A DNA stretch of 48,490 nt, taken from assembly GCF_001592265.1 (NCBI RefSeq), contig NZ_BCWP01000028.1, positions 1-48,490 of the forward strand, in the 5' to 3' direction. Below the pieces are notes generated by a model that was given only the letters and a program-made list of their open reading frames with translations, made no database searches and was not told the DNA's origin. The DNA comes from Curvibacter delicatus NBRC 14919. GTDB taxonomy: Bacteria > Pseudomonadota > Gammaproteobacteria > Burkholderiales > Burkholderiaceae_C. Positions 29,201-36,966 of this stretch are shown here, piece after piece. The number at the start of each line of letters is the position of its first letter. Within the stretch, counting starts at the first letter, position 1. Made by a program: the position numbers and the translations under genes.

Positions 29201-30070
29201 GGCAACAACCTGTTCTGGATGGCGCGCTATGCAGAAGCGTATGCGCACCTGGAGAAGGCCGTGGCGATTGGCCGTGGCCTGTCCTCCTTTGATCTTGTCC
29301 GCACCTATGGCGAGGACACCGGGATCTCTTCGCTTTCTTTCCAGGCCTGGATCCATTGGATACAGGGACGGCCTGATACGGCTGTCGCGACGGCGCAGGC
29401 CGCCATTGCGGCGGCGCGCCAATTGGGGCATGCCCATACCCTGGGGTTTGCGCTGACCTTTGCGGCGGTTCTTTACCGGTTCATGAACATGCCGCAGCAA
29501 ACCGCCACGCTGGGACAAGAGTTGCGGGAGCTTTCACTGCGGCATGGGCTGTCGTTATGGCAGGCCGCGGCGGGTGCCGTCTCGGGATGGGCGGCCGTCA
29601 TGCTCGGCCGGCCGGAGGGCATGGAGATCATTCAGCAGAGTGTCGAGGCCTCCCGCAAGGCCATGCTGGTGGTCGAGGGCACATTTCTGGCTTTTCAGGT
29701 GGATGCGTTGCATCACCTGGGCCAGCATGAGGCCTGTGCTGTCGCGGCAGAGGACGCCATCAGGCGTTGCGAGAGTCGTCTGGACATCTATTTCCTGCCT
29801 GAGTTCTTGCGTCTGCGCGGCGCGGCGCTTCTCGGTCTGGCGGGCGGGCATTGTGCCGAAGGAGAGCGCTGTCTGGAACAGGCGTTGGCGTTGGCCGGCC
29901 AGCAAGGTGCCAAAAGCCTGGAACTGCGTGCCGCCGTGACCCTGGGCCAATTTGCCACTCAGCCAACGGCAAGGCAGATGCTCCGGAATCGGATCACGGA
30001 AATTCTCACGAGCTGCCCGGAGCTGGCTTCAGGTGCCGAAGGTCGGCTTGCGCGCGAACGCTTCAGCTGA
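26282..30070 (+). CDS. BTAD/SARP-type regulator with cyclase-like, AAA and TPR regions
   Basis: Very large transcription regulator of 1262 residues. Order: OmpR/SARP winged helix (about 13-115, LLAYLALESG...REKLADLLWP), bacterial transcriptional activation domain (about 140-260, ending LQRELGLEPEPQT), a class III nucleotide-cyclase-like domain (about 278-440), an AAA ATPase with Walker A AEAGMGKSR (about 483-491) and Walker B LLLLLEDVHWAD (about 608-619), and a TPR-rich C-terminal half. In the cyclase-like part one metal Asp (CDIQAA) remains, but the usual Gly-Asp before the YFGYP block is replaced by HAGK, so it is probably inactive and a ligand or protein sensor. It is divergent from the sigma-factor gene and is likely the activator of the island. 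Confidence 0.88.
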   Translation: MNSLFEPPPNGLVMRFLGGFAVSRGGLALDGFGYDKTRALLAYLALESGAGPHHREKLADLLWPEAPAETARGNLRRTLHDLRKTLMAGGAGEDFFVTSKNQLGFDGASPHWLDVEAFSQPGPVSEGAADELERLEQQWALYRGGLLHGLSLPDAPDFENWLEARREAVQRQALPLLKRLIQCHEQHGQIARAIVLLHKEIELEPWAEDAHRRLMQLQARNGQTAAALAQFEVCRALLQRELGLEPEPQTLALAQAIRRGELTAPSWVPAPVPNVERRQVCVLVCDIQAAHALPSEAAANVVADSHGSCMNIISTHGGHGIALHAGKILAYFGYPQAQEHAPVKVLEAALEMVRYAAGTSGLNIRLGAHCGWVVNDQRFNLPDATGLITQRAGALAEQAPWGGIAVSPEIAQLVEGYFLLSDLRETSGSLHHLIEGRSTARHRLQAAAHRLTPFVGRATELRLLRALWERTRQGGSQALLIRAEAGMGKSRLIQMLEPQVASTGGAWCLLRCLPEFQHTPYYPLVDFLQHLLDQYGGAEAGGASRGQRLARWLTSLDDALAVHLPMLAELLQLPQETTSLPLSPSDKKHRLEGALRDVFLCLAQQQPLLLLLEDVHWADASTLEWVQALLARPVAPCLLLMSARPEFEVLPGLKTLSLPALSDRQAERLVRQTAGGAGWDARALKSILLRADGIPLYIEEMARSLQADLQMEIPGTLWHLLAVRLESVGEARRLAQQAAAIGRDFSLELLEALWDGPGDRLPVYLDRLGKAGLIQPQDRGHYRFKHALFQDSAYQTLPLNERKNIHGRLARLFQGPFQHLAKNSPERLAQHLTIAGESLPAAAAWLAAGRMAASRSANQDAVFHFESGLAQLRGLEVPGADGLELSLQAALGTTLVAMKGYGAEEAKVCFARSLELSRTTEDDTELFPVTWGLWLGGRSCTPEAFPLEFAEKLERIAQASGEPAHAMQVHYAYGNNLFWMARYAEAYAHLEKAVAIGRGLSSFDLVRTYGEDTGISSLSFQAWIHWIQGRPDTAVATAQAAIAAARQLGHAHTLGFALTFAAVLYRFMNMPQQTATLGQELRELSLRHGLSLWQAAAGAVSGWAAVMLGRPEGMEIIQQSVEASRKAMLVVEGTFLAFQVDALHHLGQHEACAVAAEDAIRRCESRLDIYFLPEFLRLRGAALLGLAGGHCAEGERCLEQALALAGQQGAKSLELRAAVTLGQFATQPTARQMLRNRITEILTSCPELASGAEGRLARERFS

Positions 30071-30312
30071 GCGCGGTGCGTTTGGCAGTGTCATCTGCCC
30101 AAGGCCATAAAATGCGCGGACGCTCGGCGCGCAAACGTTCCATCATCAAAAGGGATGCTGCTCCAGACGATGCGCCAACACTTCCTGCCTTTTGCTCATG
30201 TTGCCTTCCTTCCTGTCAGCCGATCTCTCGATGGATACCGTGGTCTATCTGGTTTACCGTCTGGCGAGTTACCTCACCTTGAACCTGGGCGAGGATGCGG
30301 CCGTGCTGGCCT

Positions 30313-31233
30313 TCATGTTTTGCTGAGCTGCTTCAGGGCCAGCGCGGCGTCGTAGAGCGTGTTGCGCGAGCTGCCGCTGATGTCGGCAGCCAGCTTCACG
30401 GCGGTCTTGAGCGGCAGTTCGGCCAGCAGGAGCCTCAAGATGCGCAGCCCTTCCGTATCGCCGGTCCCGTCTGCGACGGGCGCCGGGTGCAGCACCAGCA
30501 CGAATTCACCGCGGGTGCGGTTCGCTTCCGCTGTCAGCCAGGCGCTGAACTCGGCCGCCTTGACAGTGGCAATCTCCTCGAACTGCTTGGTCAGCTCGCG
30601 CCCGATCGTCAGCGGGCGATCACCCAGTGCCGCCAAGGCGGCTGCCAGCGGTTCGATGCGGTGCGGTGCTTCCAGCAGCACAACCGCACGCGGTTCGCCG
30701 GCCAGTGACTGGACGGCGGCACTGCGTTCGCTCGATTTGGCCGGCAGGAAGCCGGCAAACACAAAGCCGGTCACGTCATCGTTGACGATGCCGGCCACGC
30801 TCAATGCGGTCGTCACGCTGCTGGCACCGGGCAGCGGGACGACCGGCAGCCCTTCGGCGCGTACGGCAGCCACCAGGCGCGCACCCGGATCACTGATGGC
30901 AGGTGTGCCGGCATCGCTGACATAGGCGATGCGCTGGCCGGCACGCAGCCGTGCCAGCGCGCTCTGCGCTGCCTCGGCCTCATTGTGCTGGTGCAGCGCA
31001 AGAAGTTGCTGCGGGCTGCGATCGATGCCGTAGGCACGCAGCAGGCTCTGGGTGTGGCGTGTGTCCTCACAGGCAATGGTGTCGGCCAGCTGCAGCACAT
31101 GCAGAGCCCGCAAGGTGATGTCGGCCAGATTGCCGATGGGGGTGGCCACCACATACAGAGCCCCTTGGGGATAATGCTGTGAGGCAGCTGCCTCGTGGGA
31201 GGCAGTCAGGGCGGAGGCGAAAGAAGCGTTCAA
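30313..31233 (-). CDS. rsmI: 16S rRNA (cytidine1402-2'-O)-methyltransferase
   Basis: RsmI, 306 residues from a TTG start. The SAM-binding tetrapyrrole-methylase fold begins LYVVATPIGNLADITLRAL, followed by ACEDTRHTQSLL, VSDAGTPAISDPG and GFLPAKSSER motifs. It methylates C1402 of 16S rRNA. The TTG at 31233 has GGGGAA upstream and gives the usual length; the only upstream ATG (31311) would add a 26-residue non-homologous tail. The TTG and the ATG of divergent yraN share one base (CAATG). Confidence 0.93.
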   Translation of the reverse strand: MNASFASALTASHEAAASQHYPQGALYVVATPIGNLADITLRALHVLQLADTIACEDTRHTQSLLRAYGIDRSPQQLLALHQHNEAEAAQSALARLRAGQRIAYVSDAGTPAISDPGARLVAAVRAEGLPVVPLPGASSVTTALSVAGIVNDDVTGFVFAGFLPAKSSERSAAVQSLAGEPRAVVLLEAPHRIEPLAAALAALGDRPLTIGRELTKQFEEIATVKAAEFSAWLTAEANRTRGEFVLVLHPAPVADGTGDTEGLRILRLLLAELPLKTAVKLAADISGSSRNTLYDAALALKQLSKT

Positions 31234-31625
31234 TGGTGTTCCCCAAATGGCGGGCGGCAGGCAACAGCCCAACCACCAAGCAAACCGGCGACGCGGCCGA
31301 AGAGCAGGCATTGCGCCATCTGCAGCGTGCCGGGCTGCGCCTGCTGGAACGCAATTATCGGACGCCCGGGCGTGGCGGCGGTGAGATCGATCTCATCATG
31401 GGGGCACCGGACGGCACCCTGGTCTTTGTCGAAGTGCGACAACGTGCCAGTTCACACCATGGCGGTGCGGCGGCCAGCATCAGCGTGCAGAAGCAGCGGC
31501 GCATCATCTTTGCCGCGCGACACTACCTGTTGCGCTGGCGTGAGCCGCCGCCTTGCCGCTTTGACGTGGTGGCGCTGGAGGCGGATGGCGTGCAATGGCT
31601 GCAGTCGGCTTTCTTTACAGACTGA
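31233..31625 (+). CDS. yraN: YraN family (UPF0102) protein
   Basis: Protein of 130 residues with the restriction-endonuclease-like YraN fold: [25 protein letters not shown], then GGGEIDLIM and LVFVEVRQR, the nuclease-type E-x-D...E-V-R core (each block short). Function unknown; often placed next to rsmI, as here. The ATG at 31233 has GGAGG about 14 bases upstream within rsmI. It is head-to-head with rsmI with one base shared. Confidence 0.93.
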   Translation: MVFPKWRAAGNSPTTKQTGDAAEEQALRHLQRAGLRLLERNYRTPGRGGGEIDLIMGAPDGTLVFVEVRQRASSHHGGAAASISVQKQRRIIFAARHYLLRWREPPPCRFDVVALEADGVQWLQSAFFTD

Positions 31626-31675
31626 AACAAGCACCTGCCTCGGCGCGGACAAGGCTTCACAGTTATCATTGCCCC

Positions 31676-32275
31676 ATGCTTGAGCAACGCATTCAACAAC
31701 ACTTTATCGACAGCGCCGATCTGAAATACCAGTCGGCGCAGTCCTTGAGCAAGCCGATTGCCGACGCCGTGCAGGCGATGCTGGCCTGTGTGACAAGTGG
31801 CGGCAAGGTGCTGGCCTGCGGCAATGGCGGCTCGGCCGCCGATGCGCAGCACTTCGCAGCCGAATTTGTCGGCCGCTTCGAGCGTGAGCGCCCTGAACTG
31901 GGGGCGATTGCGCTGACGACCGACACCTCGATCCTGACAGCGATCGCCAACGACTACAACTTCAATGCCGTCTTCTCGCGCCAGGTGCGCGCGCTGGGCC
32001 AGCCCGGTGACGTGTTGCTGGCCATCACCACCAGCGGCAATTCGGCCAATGTGCTGGCGGCCATCGAGGCCGCGCACGAGCGCGAGATGGTGGTGATCGG
32101 CCTGACCGGCCGGGGCGGCGGCAAGATGAATCAGGCGCTGCGCGACACGGACGTGCACATCTGTGTGCCGCACGAGCGTACAGCACGTATCCAGGAGGTC
32201 CATATCCTGGCACTGCATTGCATCTGTGATGCGGTGGATGCCCAATTGCTTGGAGAACAGGAAACACCGACATGA
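31676..32275 (+). CDS. SIS-domain phosphoheptose isomerase-type protein (DiaA/GmhA family)
   Basis: Protein of 199 residues with a single SIS domain. [20 protein letters not shown] and [20 protein letters not shown] are family signatures. In the rsmI-yraN-x-dolP neighbourhood this is the DiaA (DnaA initiator-associating) position, but the sequence itself is also close to GmhA (sedoheptulose-7-phosphate isomerase), so the name is left open. The ATG at 31676 gives the typical N-terminus [10 protein letters not shown]. It overlaps the next gene by four bases. Confidence 0.9.
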   Translation: MLEQRIQQHFIDSADLKYQSAQSLSKPIADAVQAMLACVTSGGKVLACGNGGSAADAQHFAAEFVGRFERERPELGAIALTTDTSILTAIANDYNFNAVFSRQVRALGQPGDVLLAITTSGNSANVLAAIEAAHEREMVVIGLTGRGGGKMNQALRDTDVHICVPHERTARIQEVHILALHCICDAVDAQLLGEQETPT

Positions 32276-32910
32276 AACTGATGGCCCGCAAACTTTGTCT
32301 GACGGCTGCACTGGCGGCTGGTCTGGTTGCAACCCTGAGCGCCTGTGCGCCGGTGATTGTCGGCGGCGCGGTGGCCGGCAGCTTGGTGGCGGTCGATCGC
32401 CGCACCTCGGGCGCCCAACTGGAGGATGAGGGCATTGAGTTGCGTGCCGCCAGCCGCATCCAGGAAAACCTGGGCGATCGCGTCCACATCAACATCACCA
32501 GCTACAACCGCCAGGTGCTGCTGACCGGCGAAGTGCCCAGCGCACAGGACAAGCAACTCGCGGAGCAGGTGGTGTCGCGCGTCGAGAACGTGCGTACCAT
32601 CGTCAATGAGCTGGGCGTCATGGGCAACTCGTCCTTCACGCAGCGTTCCAGCGACTCGCTGACCACAGGCAAGGTCAAGGCCGGCTTGGTGGATGCGCGT
32701 GACCTGTATGCGAGTGCCTACAAGGTCGTCACCGAGCGTGGGGTCACCTACCTGATGGGACGCGTGACCCAGCGCGAGGCCGACCGCGGCACCGAAATCG
32801 CACGCAGTACCAGCGGCGTCCAGAAAGTGGTGCGCATTTTTGAGATCATCAGCGAAGAAGAGTTGCAGGCTTTGTTGCCCAAGCCAGCCGCGAATGAAAA
32901 GAAGAAGTGA
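32272..32910 (+). CDS. BON-domain outer membrane lipoprotein (DolP/YraP-like)
   Basis: Protein of 212 residues: lipoprotein signal with lipobox VATLSAC (Cys near residue 24), then two BON domains ([40 protein letters not shown]). In relatives it helps outer membrane integrity. It is co-transcribed with the SIS gene through an ATGA overlap and ends just before a strong bidirectional terminator. Confidence 0.92.
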   Translation: MKLMARKLCLTAALAAGLVATLSACAPVIVGGAVAGSLVAVDRRTSGAQLEDEGIELRAASRIQENLGDRVHINITSYNRQVLLTGEVPSAQDKQLAEQVVSRVENVRTIVNELGVMGNSSFTQRSSDSLTTGKVKAGLVDARDLYASAYKVVTERGVTYLMGRVTQREADRGTEIARSTSGVQKVVRIFEIISEEELQALLPKPAANEKKK

Positions 32911-32926
32911 ATCTTCAGTGATCCAG

Positions 32927-32960
32927 AATAAACAAGGCGCCCTCGGGCGCCTTGTTTATT
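32927..32960. terminator. Bidirectional terminator with 15-bp perfect stem
   Basis: Arms AATAAACAAGGCGCC and GGCGCCTTGTTTATT with loop CTCG. It separates convergent genes, and the TAA stop of the minus-strand dehydrogenase (32956-32958) lies inside the right arm. Confidence 0.95.
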
Positions 32961-33858
32961 TCAGCCGCTTGATCAGGCTGGAGGTGTCCCAGCGCCGGCC
33001 ACCCATCTGCTGGATGTCCGCGTAGAACTGGTCCACCAGGGCCGTGACCGGCAGGCGCGAGCCGTTGCGCTTGGCCTCGTCCATGACCAGGCCGAGATCT
33101 TTGCGCATCCAGTCCACGGCAAAGCCGAAGTCGAACTGGTCAGCCACCATGGTCTTGCCACGGTTGTCGAGTTGCCAGCTTTGCGCGGCGCCCTTGCCGA
33201 TGACGTCGAGCACCTGCAACATGTCCAGGCCGGCGTTCTGGCCGAAGGCAATCGCTTCGCTCAGGCCCTGTACCAGCCCGGCAATGCAGATCTGGTTCAC
33301 CATCTTGGTCAGTTGGCCAGCGCCGCTGGCGCCCAACAGGGTGACGGCGCGCGAGAAGGCCATGGCCACCGGCTTGGCCGCATCAAACGCTTTCGGATCA
33401 CCGCCGCACATCACGGTGAGTGCGCCGTTCTGGGCGCCGGCCTGGCCGCCCGATACCGGTGCGTCGATGAACTGCAGGCCGATCTGACGTGCTGCCGTCG
33501 CCAGCTCGCGCGCCACCTCCGCCGAGGCGGTGGTGTGGTCGACGAAGATGGCGCCAGGGGCTATGCCGGCAAAGGCGCCGTCGGCCCCCAGTGTGATGCT
33601 GCGCAGGTCGTCGTCGTTGCCGACGCAGGCGAAGATGAAGTCGGCACCTGCTGCGGCCTCACGCGGCGTGGCTGCGAGCTTGCCGCCAAATTCTGCGACC
33701 CAGGCCTGCGCCTTGGCCGGTGTGCGGTTGTAGACCGTGACCGCATGGCCGGCCCGTGCCAAGTGCCCGGCCATCGGGTAGCCCATGACCCCAAGGCCGA
33801 GAAAGGCCACCTTGCGTGCCGGGGTGGGTTCGTAGGTTTTTGCGTTGATGTTTGCCAT
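32956..33858 (-). CDS. NAD(P)-dependent beta-hydroxyacid dehydrogenase
   Basis: Protein of 300 residues of the 3-hydroxyisobutyrate dehydrogenase / tartronate semialdehyde reductase (GarR, GLYR) family. Rossmann motif VAFLGLGVMGYPMAG at about 17-31, substrate motif FIDAPVSGGQAGAQNG near 130, and catalytic Lys in GQLTKMVNQICIAG. Exact substrate cannot be told from sequence. It starts nine bases after pilU ends, so is probably carried on the pilT/pilU transcript by position rather than function. Confidence 0.92.
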   Translation of the reverse strand: MANINAKTYEPTPARKVAFLGLGVMGYPMAGHLARAGHAVTVYNRTPAKAQAWVAEFGGKLAATPREAAAGADFIFACVGNDDDLRSITLGADGAFAGIAPGAIFVDHTTASAEVARELATAARQIGLQFIDAPVSGGQAGAQNGALTVMCGGDPKAFDAAKPVAMAFSRAVTLLGASGAGQLTKMVNQICIAGLVQGLSEAIAFGQNAGLDMLQVLDVIGKGAAQSWQLDNRGKTMVADQFDFGFAVDWMRKDLGLVMDEAKRNGSRLPVTALVDQFYADIQQMGGRRWDTSSLIKRLK

Positions 33859-33867
33859 AAGAGGGGA

Positions 33868-35004
33868 TTAGACGATAGCCAGGTTTTCCGTTCCCGCGCT
33901 CAGATCCTGCGACTTGCCGCGTTGGCTGTTGAGCTTGATCTGCAGCCGCAGGTCGTTGAGCGAGTCGGCGTTGCGCAAGGCGTCTTCGTAGCTGATGACG
34001 TTGGTCTCAAAGAGGTCGAACAGCGCCTGGTCGAAGGTCTGCATGCCGAGCTGGCGGCTCTTTTTCATGATCTCCTTGATCTCGGCGACTTCACCCTTGA
34101 AGATCAGGTCGGAGATCAGCGGCGTGTTGAGCATCACCTCCACGGCGGCGGCCCGGCCCTTGCCGTCCTGCTTCGGTACCAGCCGCTGCGAGATCAGCGC
34201 GCGCAGATTGAGCGAGAGGTCCATCAGCAGCTGCGGGCGGCGCTCTTCGGGGAAGAAGTTGATGATGCGGTCCAGCGCCTGGTTGGCGCTGTTGGCGTGC
34301 AGCGTGGCCAGGCACAGGTGGCCGGTTTCGGCAAAGGCCACTGCGTGCTCCATGGTCTCGCGGTCACGGATCTCGCCCATCAGGATCACATCAGGCGCCT
34401 GGCGCAGGGTGTTCTTGAGGGCGATGTCCCAGCTGTCGGTGTCCAGCCCCACTTCGCGCTGCGTCACCACGCAGTTCTTGTGCGGGTGCACGAACTCCAC
34501 CGGGTCTTCGATGGTGATGATGTGGCCAAAGGAGTTTTCGTTGCGCCAGTCCACCATCGCCGCCAAGGTGGTGGATTTGCCCGAGCCGGTGGCACCGACC
34601 AGGATGCACAGGCCGCGCTTGGCCAGTGACACTTCCTTGAGCACCTGAGGTACACCGAGTGTGTCAATGGTGGGCAGCAGCGAGGGAATGACACGCAGCA
34701 CCATGCCGACCTTGCCCTGCTGCACGAAAGCGTTGGCGCGGAAGCGGCCGATGCCCGGTGGCGAGATGGCGAAGTTGCACTCCTTGGTGCGCTCGAACTC
34801 CGCCACCTGCTTGTCGTTCATGATCGAACGTGCCAGCGCCAGGGTGTGCGCGCCGCTCAGCGGCTGCGGCGAGACCTTGGTCACCTTGCCGTCGACCTTG
34901 ATCGCCGGCGGGAAGTCGGCCGTGATGAACAGGTCGCTGCCATTGCGGCCGACCATCAGCTTGAGCAGGTCGTTGATGAATTTGGTGGCTTGATCGCGCT
35001 CCAT
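33868..35004 (-). CDS. pilU: Type IV pilus retraction ATPase PilU
   Basis: PilT-like ATPase of 378 residues. Walker A GATGSGKST, Walker B region LMGEIRDRETM and the His box (CLATLHANSANQALDRI) are present. It lacks the AIRNLIRE motif characteristic of PilT, and has the longer, Gln/Ser-rich C-terminal tail of PilU. It assists PilT in pilus retraction and twitching. GGGAGGTG precedes the ATG. It lies downstream of pilT with a 155-base spacer that holds a dispersed repeat. Confidence 0.96.
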   Translation of the reverse strand: MERDQATKFINDLLKLMVGRNGSDLFITADFPPAIKVDGKVTKVSPQPLSGAHTLALARSIMNDKQVAEFERTKECNFAISPPGIGRFRANAFVQQGKVGMVLRVIPSLLPTIDTLGVPQVLKEVSLAKRGLCILVGATGSGKSTTLAAMVDWRNENSFGHIITIEDPVEFVHPHKNCVVTQREVGLDTDSWDIALKNTLRQAPDVILMGEIRDRETMEHAVAFAETGHLCLATLHANSANQALDRIINFFPEERRPQLLMDLSLNLRALISQRLVPKQDGKGRAAAVEVMLNTPLISDLIFKGEVAEIKEIMKKSRQLGMQTFDQALFDLFETNVISYEDALRNADSLNDLRLQIKLNSQRGKSQDLSAGTENLAIV

Positions 35005-35058
35005 GAGAGCACCTCCCTTTTCTTAAGCCGATGACGAGGAATGAAGGGCCTTCAATAA

Positions 35059-35152
35059 CCAGGAACACCGCAGGACCGGCTTTGCCGGACTGCTGGTGTT
35101 GCCCCCTGCAAGGGGGGTGGCGGCTACGCGCAGCGAGCAAGCCTGGGGGTGT
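35059..35152 (-). repeat. Dispersed intergenic repeat, copy A (3' of pilT)
   Basis: Positions 35098-35152 are identical over 55 bases to 43109-43163. A further region to about 35059 is similar, including a small hairpin CCGG-CTTTG-CCGG. The unit contains CCCCCTGCAAGGGGGG, itself a hairpin. It begins seven bases after the pilT stop on the minus strand. Confidence 0.9.
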
Positions 35153-35159
35153 GCCATCT

Positions 35160-36203
35160 CTACCCAGGGAAATTTTCAGGAATCTTGGCCTTGCCGCGTG
35201 CCTCGGCCGGACTGATCAGGTTGCGCTTGACCAGCTCGGTCAGGTTCTGGTCCAGCGTCTGCATGCCCACGCTGTTGCCGGTCTGGATGCTGGAGTACAT
35301 CTGCGCCACCTTGGCCTCGCGGATCAGGTTGCGGATGGCGGGCGTGCCGATCATGATCTCGTGCGCCGCCACGCGGCCGTTGCCGTCCTTGGTCTTGAGC
35401 AGCGTCTGCGAGATCACCGCCTGCAGTGACTCCGACAGCATGGCACGCACCATTTCCTTTTCTTCCGAGGGGAACACGTCAATGATGCGGTCGATGGTCT
35501 TGGCGGCGCTCGAGGTGTGCAGCGTGCCAAACACCAGGTGGCCGGTCTCGGCCGCCGTCATGGCCAGACGGATGGTTTCCAGATCGCGCATTTCGCCCAC
35601 CAGGATGGCGTCCGGGTCCTCGCGCAGGGCGGACTTCAGGGCGGCAGCGAAGCTCAGCGTATGCGGCCCGACTTCCCGCTGGTTGATCAGGCATTTCTTG
35701 GATTCATGGACGAACTCGATCGGATCTTCCACCGTCAGGATGTGGCCGTATTCGGTCTCGTTCAGGTGATTGACCATGGCCGCCAGCGTGGTGGACTTGC
35801 CCGAGCCGGTGGGACCGGTGACCAGCACCAGGCCGCGCGGCCGCAGGGCGAGGTCGGCAAAGATCTTGGGCGCGTTGAGCTGCTCCAGCGTCAGGATCTT
35901 GCTTGGAATGGTACGGAACACCGCCCCCGAGCCGCGCTGGTGGTTGAAGGCATTGACACGAAAGCGCGCCAGGCCGTCGATCTCGAAGGAGAAGTCGACT
36001 TCCAGGAACTCCTCGTAGTTCTTGCGCTGGGTGTCGTTCATGATGTCGTACACCATGGCGTGGACCTGCTTGTGGTCCAGCGGCTCGACGTTGATGCGGC
36101 GCACGTCGCCATGCACCCGGATCATGGGCGGCAGGCCGGCGGAGAGGTGCAGGTCAGAGGCCTTGTTCTTGACGCTGAAGGCCAGCAGTTGGGTAATGTC
36201 CAC
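35160..36203 (-). CDS. pilT: Type IV pilus retraction ATPase PilT
   Basis: Hexameric motor of 347 residues that depolymerises type IV pili. N-terminal PAS-like part starts VDITQLLAFSVKNKASDLHL; Walker A is GPTGSGKST; Asp box and Walker B in LVGEMRDLETI; His box FGTLHTSSAAKTIDRI; and the diagnostic AIRNLIRE motif is intact. The start is GTG at 36203 with GAGGGA six to eleven bases upstream; an open frame extends further but is not family sequence. Divergent from yggS, a common arrangement. Confidence 0.96.
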   Translation of the reverse strand: MDITQLLAFSVKNKASDLHLSAGLPPMIRVHGDVRRINVEPLDHKQVHAMVYDIMNDTQRKNYEEFLEVDFSFEIDGLARFRVNAFNHQRGSGAVFRTIPSKILTLEQLNAPKIFADLALRPRGLVLVTGPTGSGKSTTLAAMVNHLNETEYGHILTVEDPIEFVHESKKCLINQREVGPHTLSFAAALKSALREDPDAILVGEMRDLETIRLAMTAAETGHLVFGTLHTSSAAKTIDRIIDVFPSEEKEMVRAMLSESLQAVISQTLLKTKDGNGRVAAHEIMIGTPAIRNLIREAKVAQMYSSIQTGNSVGMQTLDQNLTELVKRNLISPAEARGKAKIPENFPG

Positions 36204-36251
36204 GAGTCCCTCGATCTTTGAAAGAACGTCTTTTGATACGCTTGGGCCATT

Positions 36252-36950
36252 ATGACCACGATTGCCGCCAACCTCGAAACCGTTCGTAAGCGCATCGCCG
36301 CCGCGTGTCTTGCGGCCGGGCGTGAGCCGGGGGACGTCCGCCTGCTGGCCGTCTCCAAGACCTTCGGCCCCGAAGCCGTGATCGAGGCGCATGCGGCGGG
36401 GCAGACCGCCTTTGGCGAGAACTACATCCAGGAGGCGGTGGAGAAGATGGCGGTCCTGAGCCATCTGCCGCTGGAGTGGCACTGCATCGGCCCGATCCAG
36501 AGCAACAAGACGCGGCTGGTGGCGCAGCACTTCGCCTGGGCCCACACGGTGGACCGGCTGAAAATCGCCCAGCGTTTGAGCGAGCAGCGCCCGCCTGAAC
36601 TGCCGCCGCTGCAGGTCTGCATCCAGGTCAATGTCGATGGTGGCCCCACCAAGTCCGGCGTGGCGCCGGCCGAGGCACTGGCGCTGGCACGCGAGCTTGC
36701 CGCGTTGCCGCGGCTGCGCTTGCGCGGCCTGATGTGCATCCCCGAGCCCGCTCCTGATTTTGTAGCGGCTCGCGCCGTATTCATGAGGGCTAAAGCCTTG
36801 TTTGATCAAATAAATTCAGAAGGCCTGGCGCTCGACACCCTGTCCATGGGCATGACGGCCGATCTGGAGGCGGCCATTGATGCCGGCAGCACGCTGGTGC
36901 GCGTGGGCACCGCCATCTTCGGTGGCCGCAGTTACGCCTCGGCGATCTGA
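36252..36950 (+). CDS. YggS family PLP homeostasis protein
   Basis: PLP-binding, single TIM-barrel protein of 232 residues. The Schiff-base Lys lies in LLAVSKTFG (about residue 36), followed by FGENYIQEA, WHCIGPIQSNK, and LDTLSMGMTADLEAAI with the C-terminal VRVGTAIFGGR. It buffers intracellular pyridoxal phosphate. Divergent from pilT with 48 bases between. A Comamonadaceae-type interspersed element (36757-36808) lies inside the frame and codes for about 17 residues (FVAARAVFMRAKALF). Confidence 0.94.
   Translation: MTTIAANLETVRKRIAAACLAAGREPGDVRLLAVSKTFGPEAVIEAHAAGQTAFGENYIQEAVEKMAVLSHLPLEWHCIGPIQSNKTRLVAQHFAWAHTVDRLKIAQRLSEQRPPELPPLQVCIQVNVDGGPTKSGVAPAEALALARELAALPRLRLRGLMCIPEPAPDFVAARAVFMRAKALFDQINSEGLALDTLSMGMTADLEAAIDAGSTLVRVGTAIFGGRSYASAI
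36757..36808 (+). repeat. Comamonadaceae-type interspersed element inside yggS, copy 2
   Basis: ATTTTGTAGCGGCTCGCGCC continues into TATTCATGAGGGCTAAAGCC. It aligns by eye with the reverse complements of 40054-40107 and 40980-41037 (shared TAGC, GCGC, ATTCAT.AG and AAGCC steps). The copy is in frame and its base use is AT-richer than the surrounding gene. Confidence 0.6.
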
Positions 36951-36966
36951 CGGACAAGTGATCGCC

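Noticed and set aside
30198-30326. 42-residue hydrophobic frame overlapping the end of rsmI
   Set aside because: It has no ribosome binding site or motif and overlaps the stop of rsmI; nothing in its surroundings supports it.
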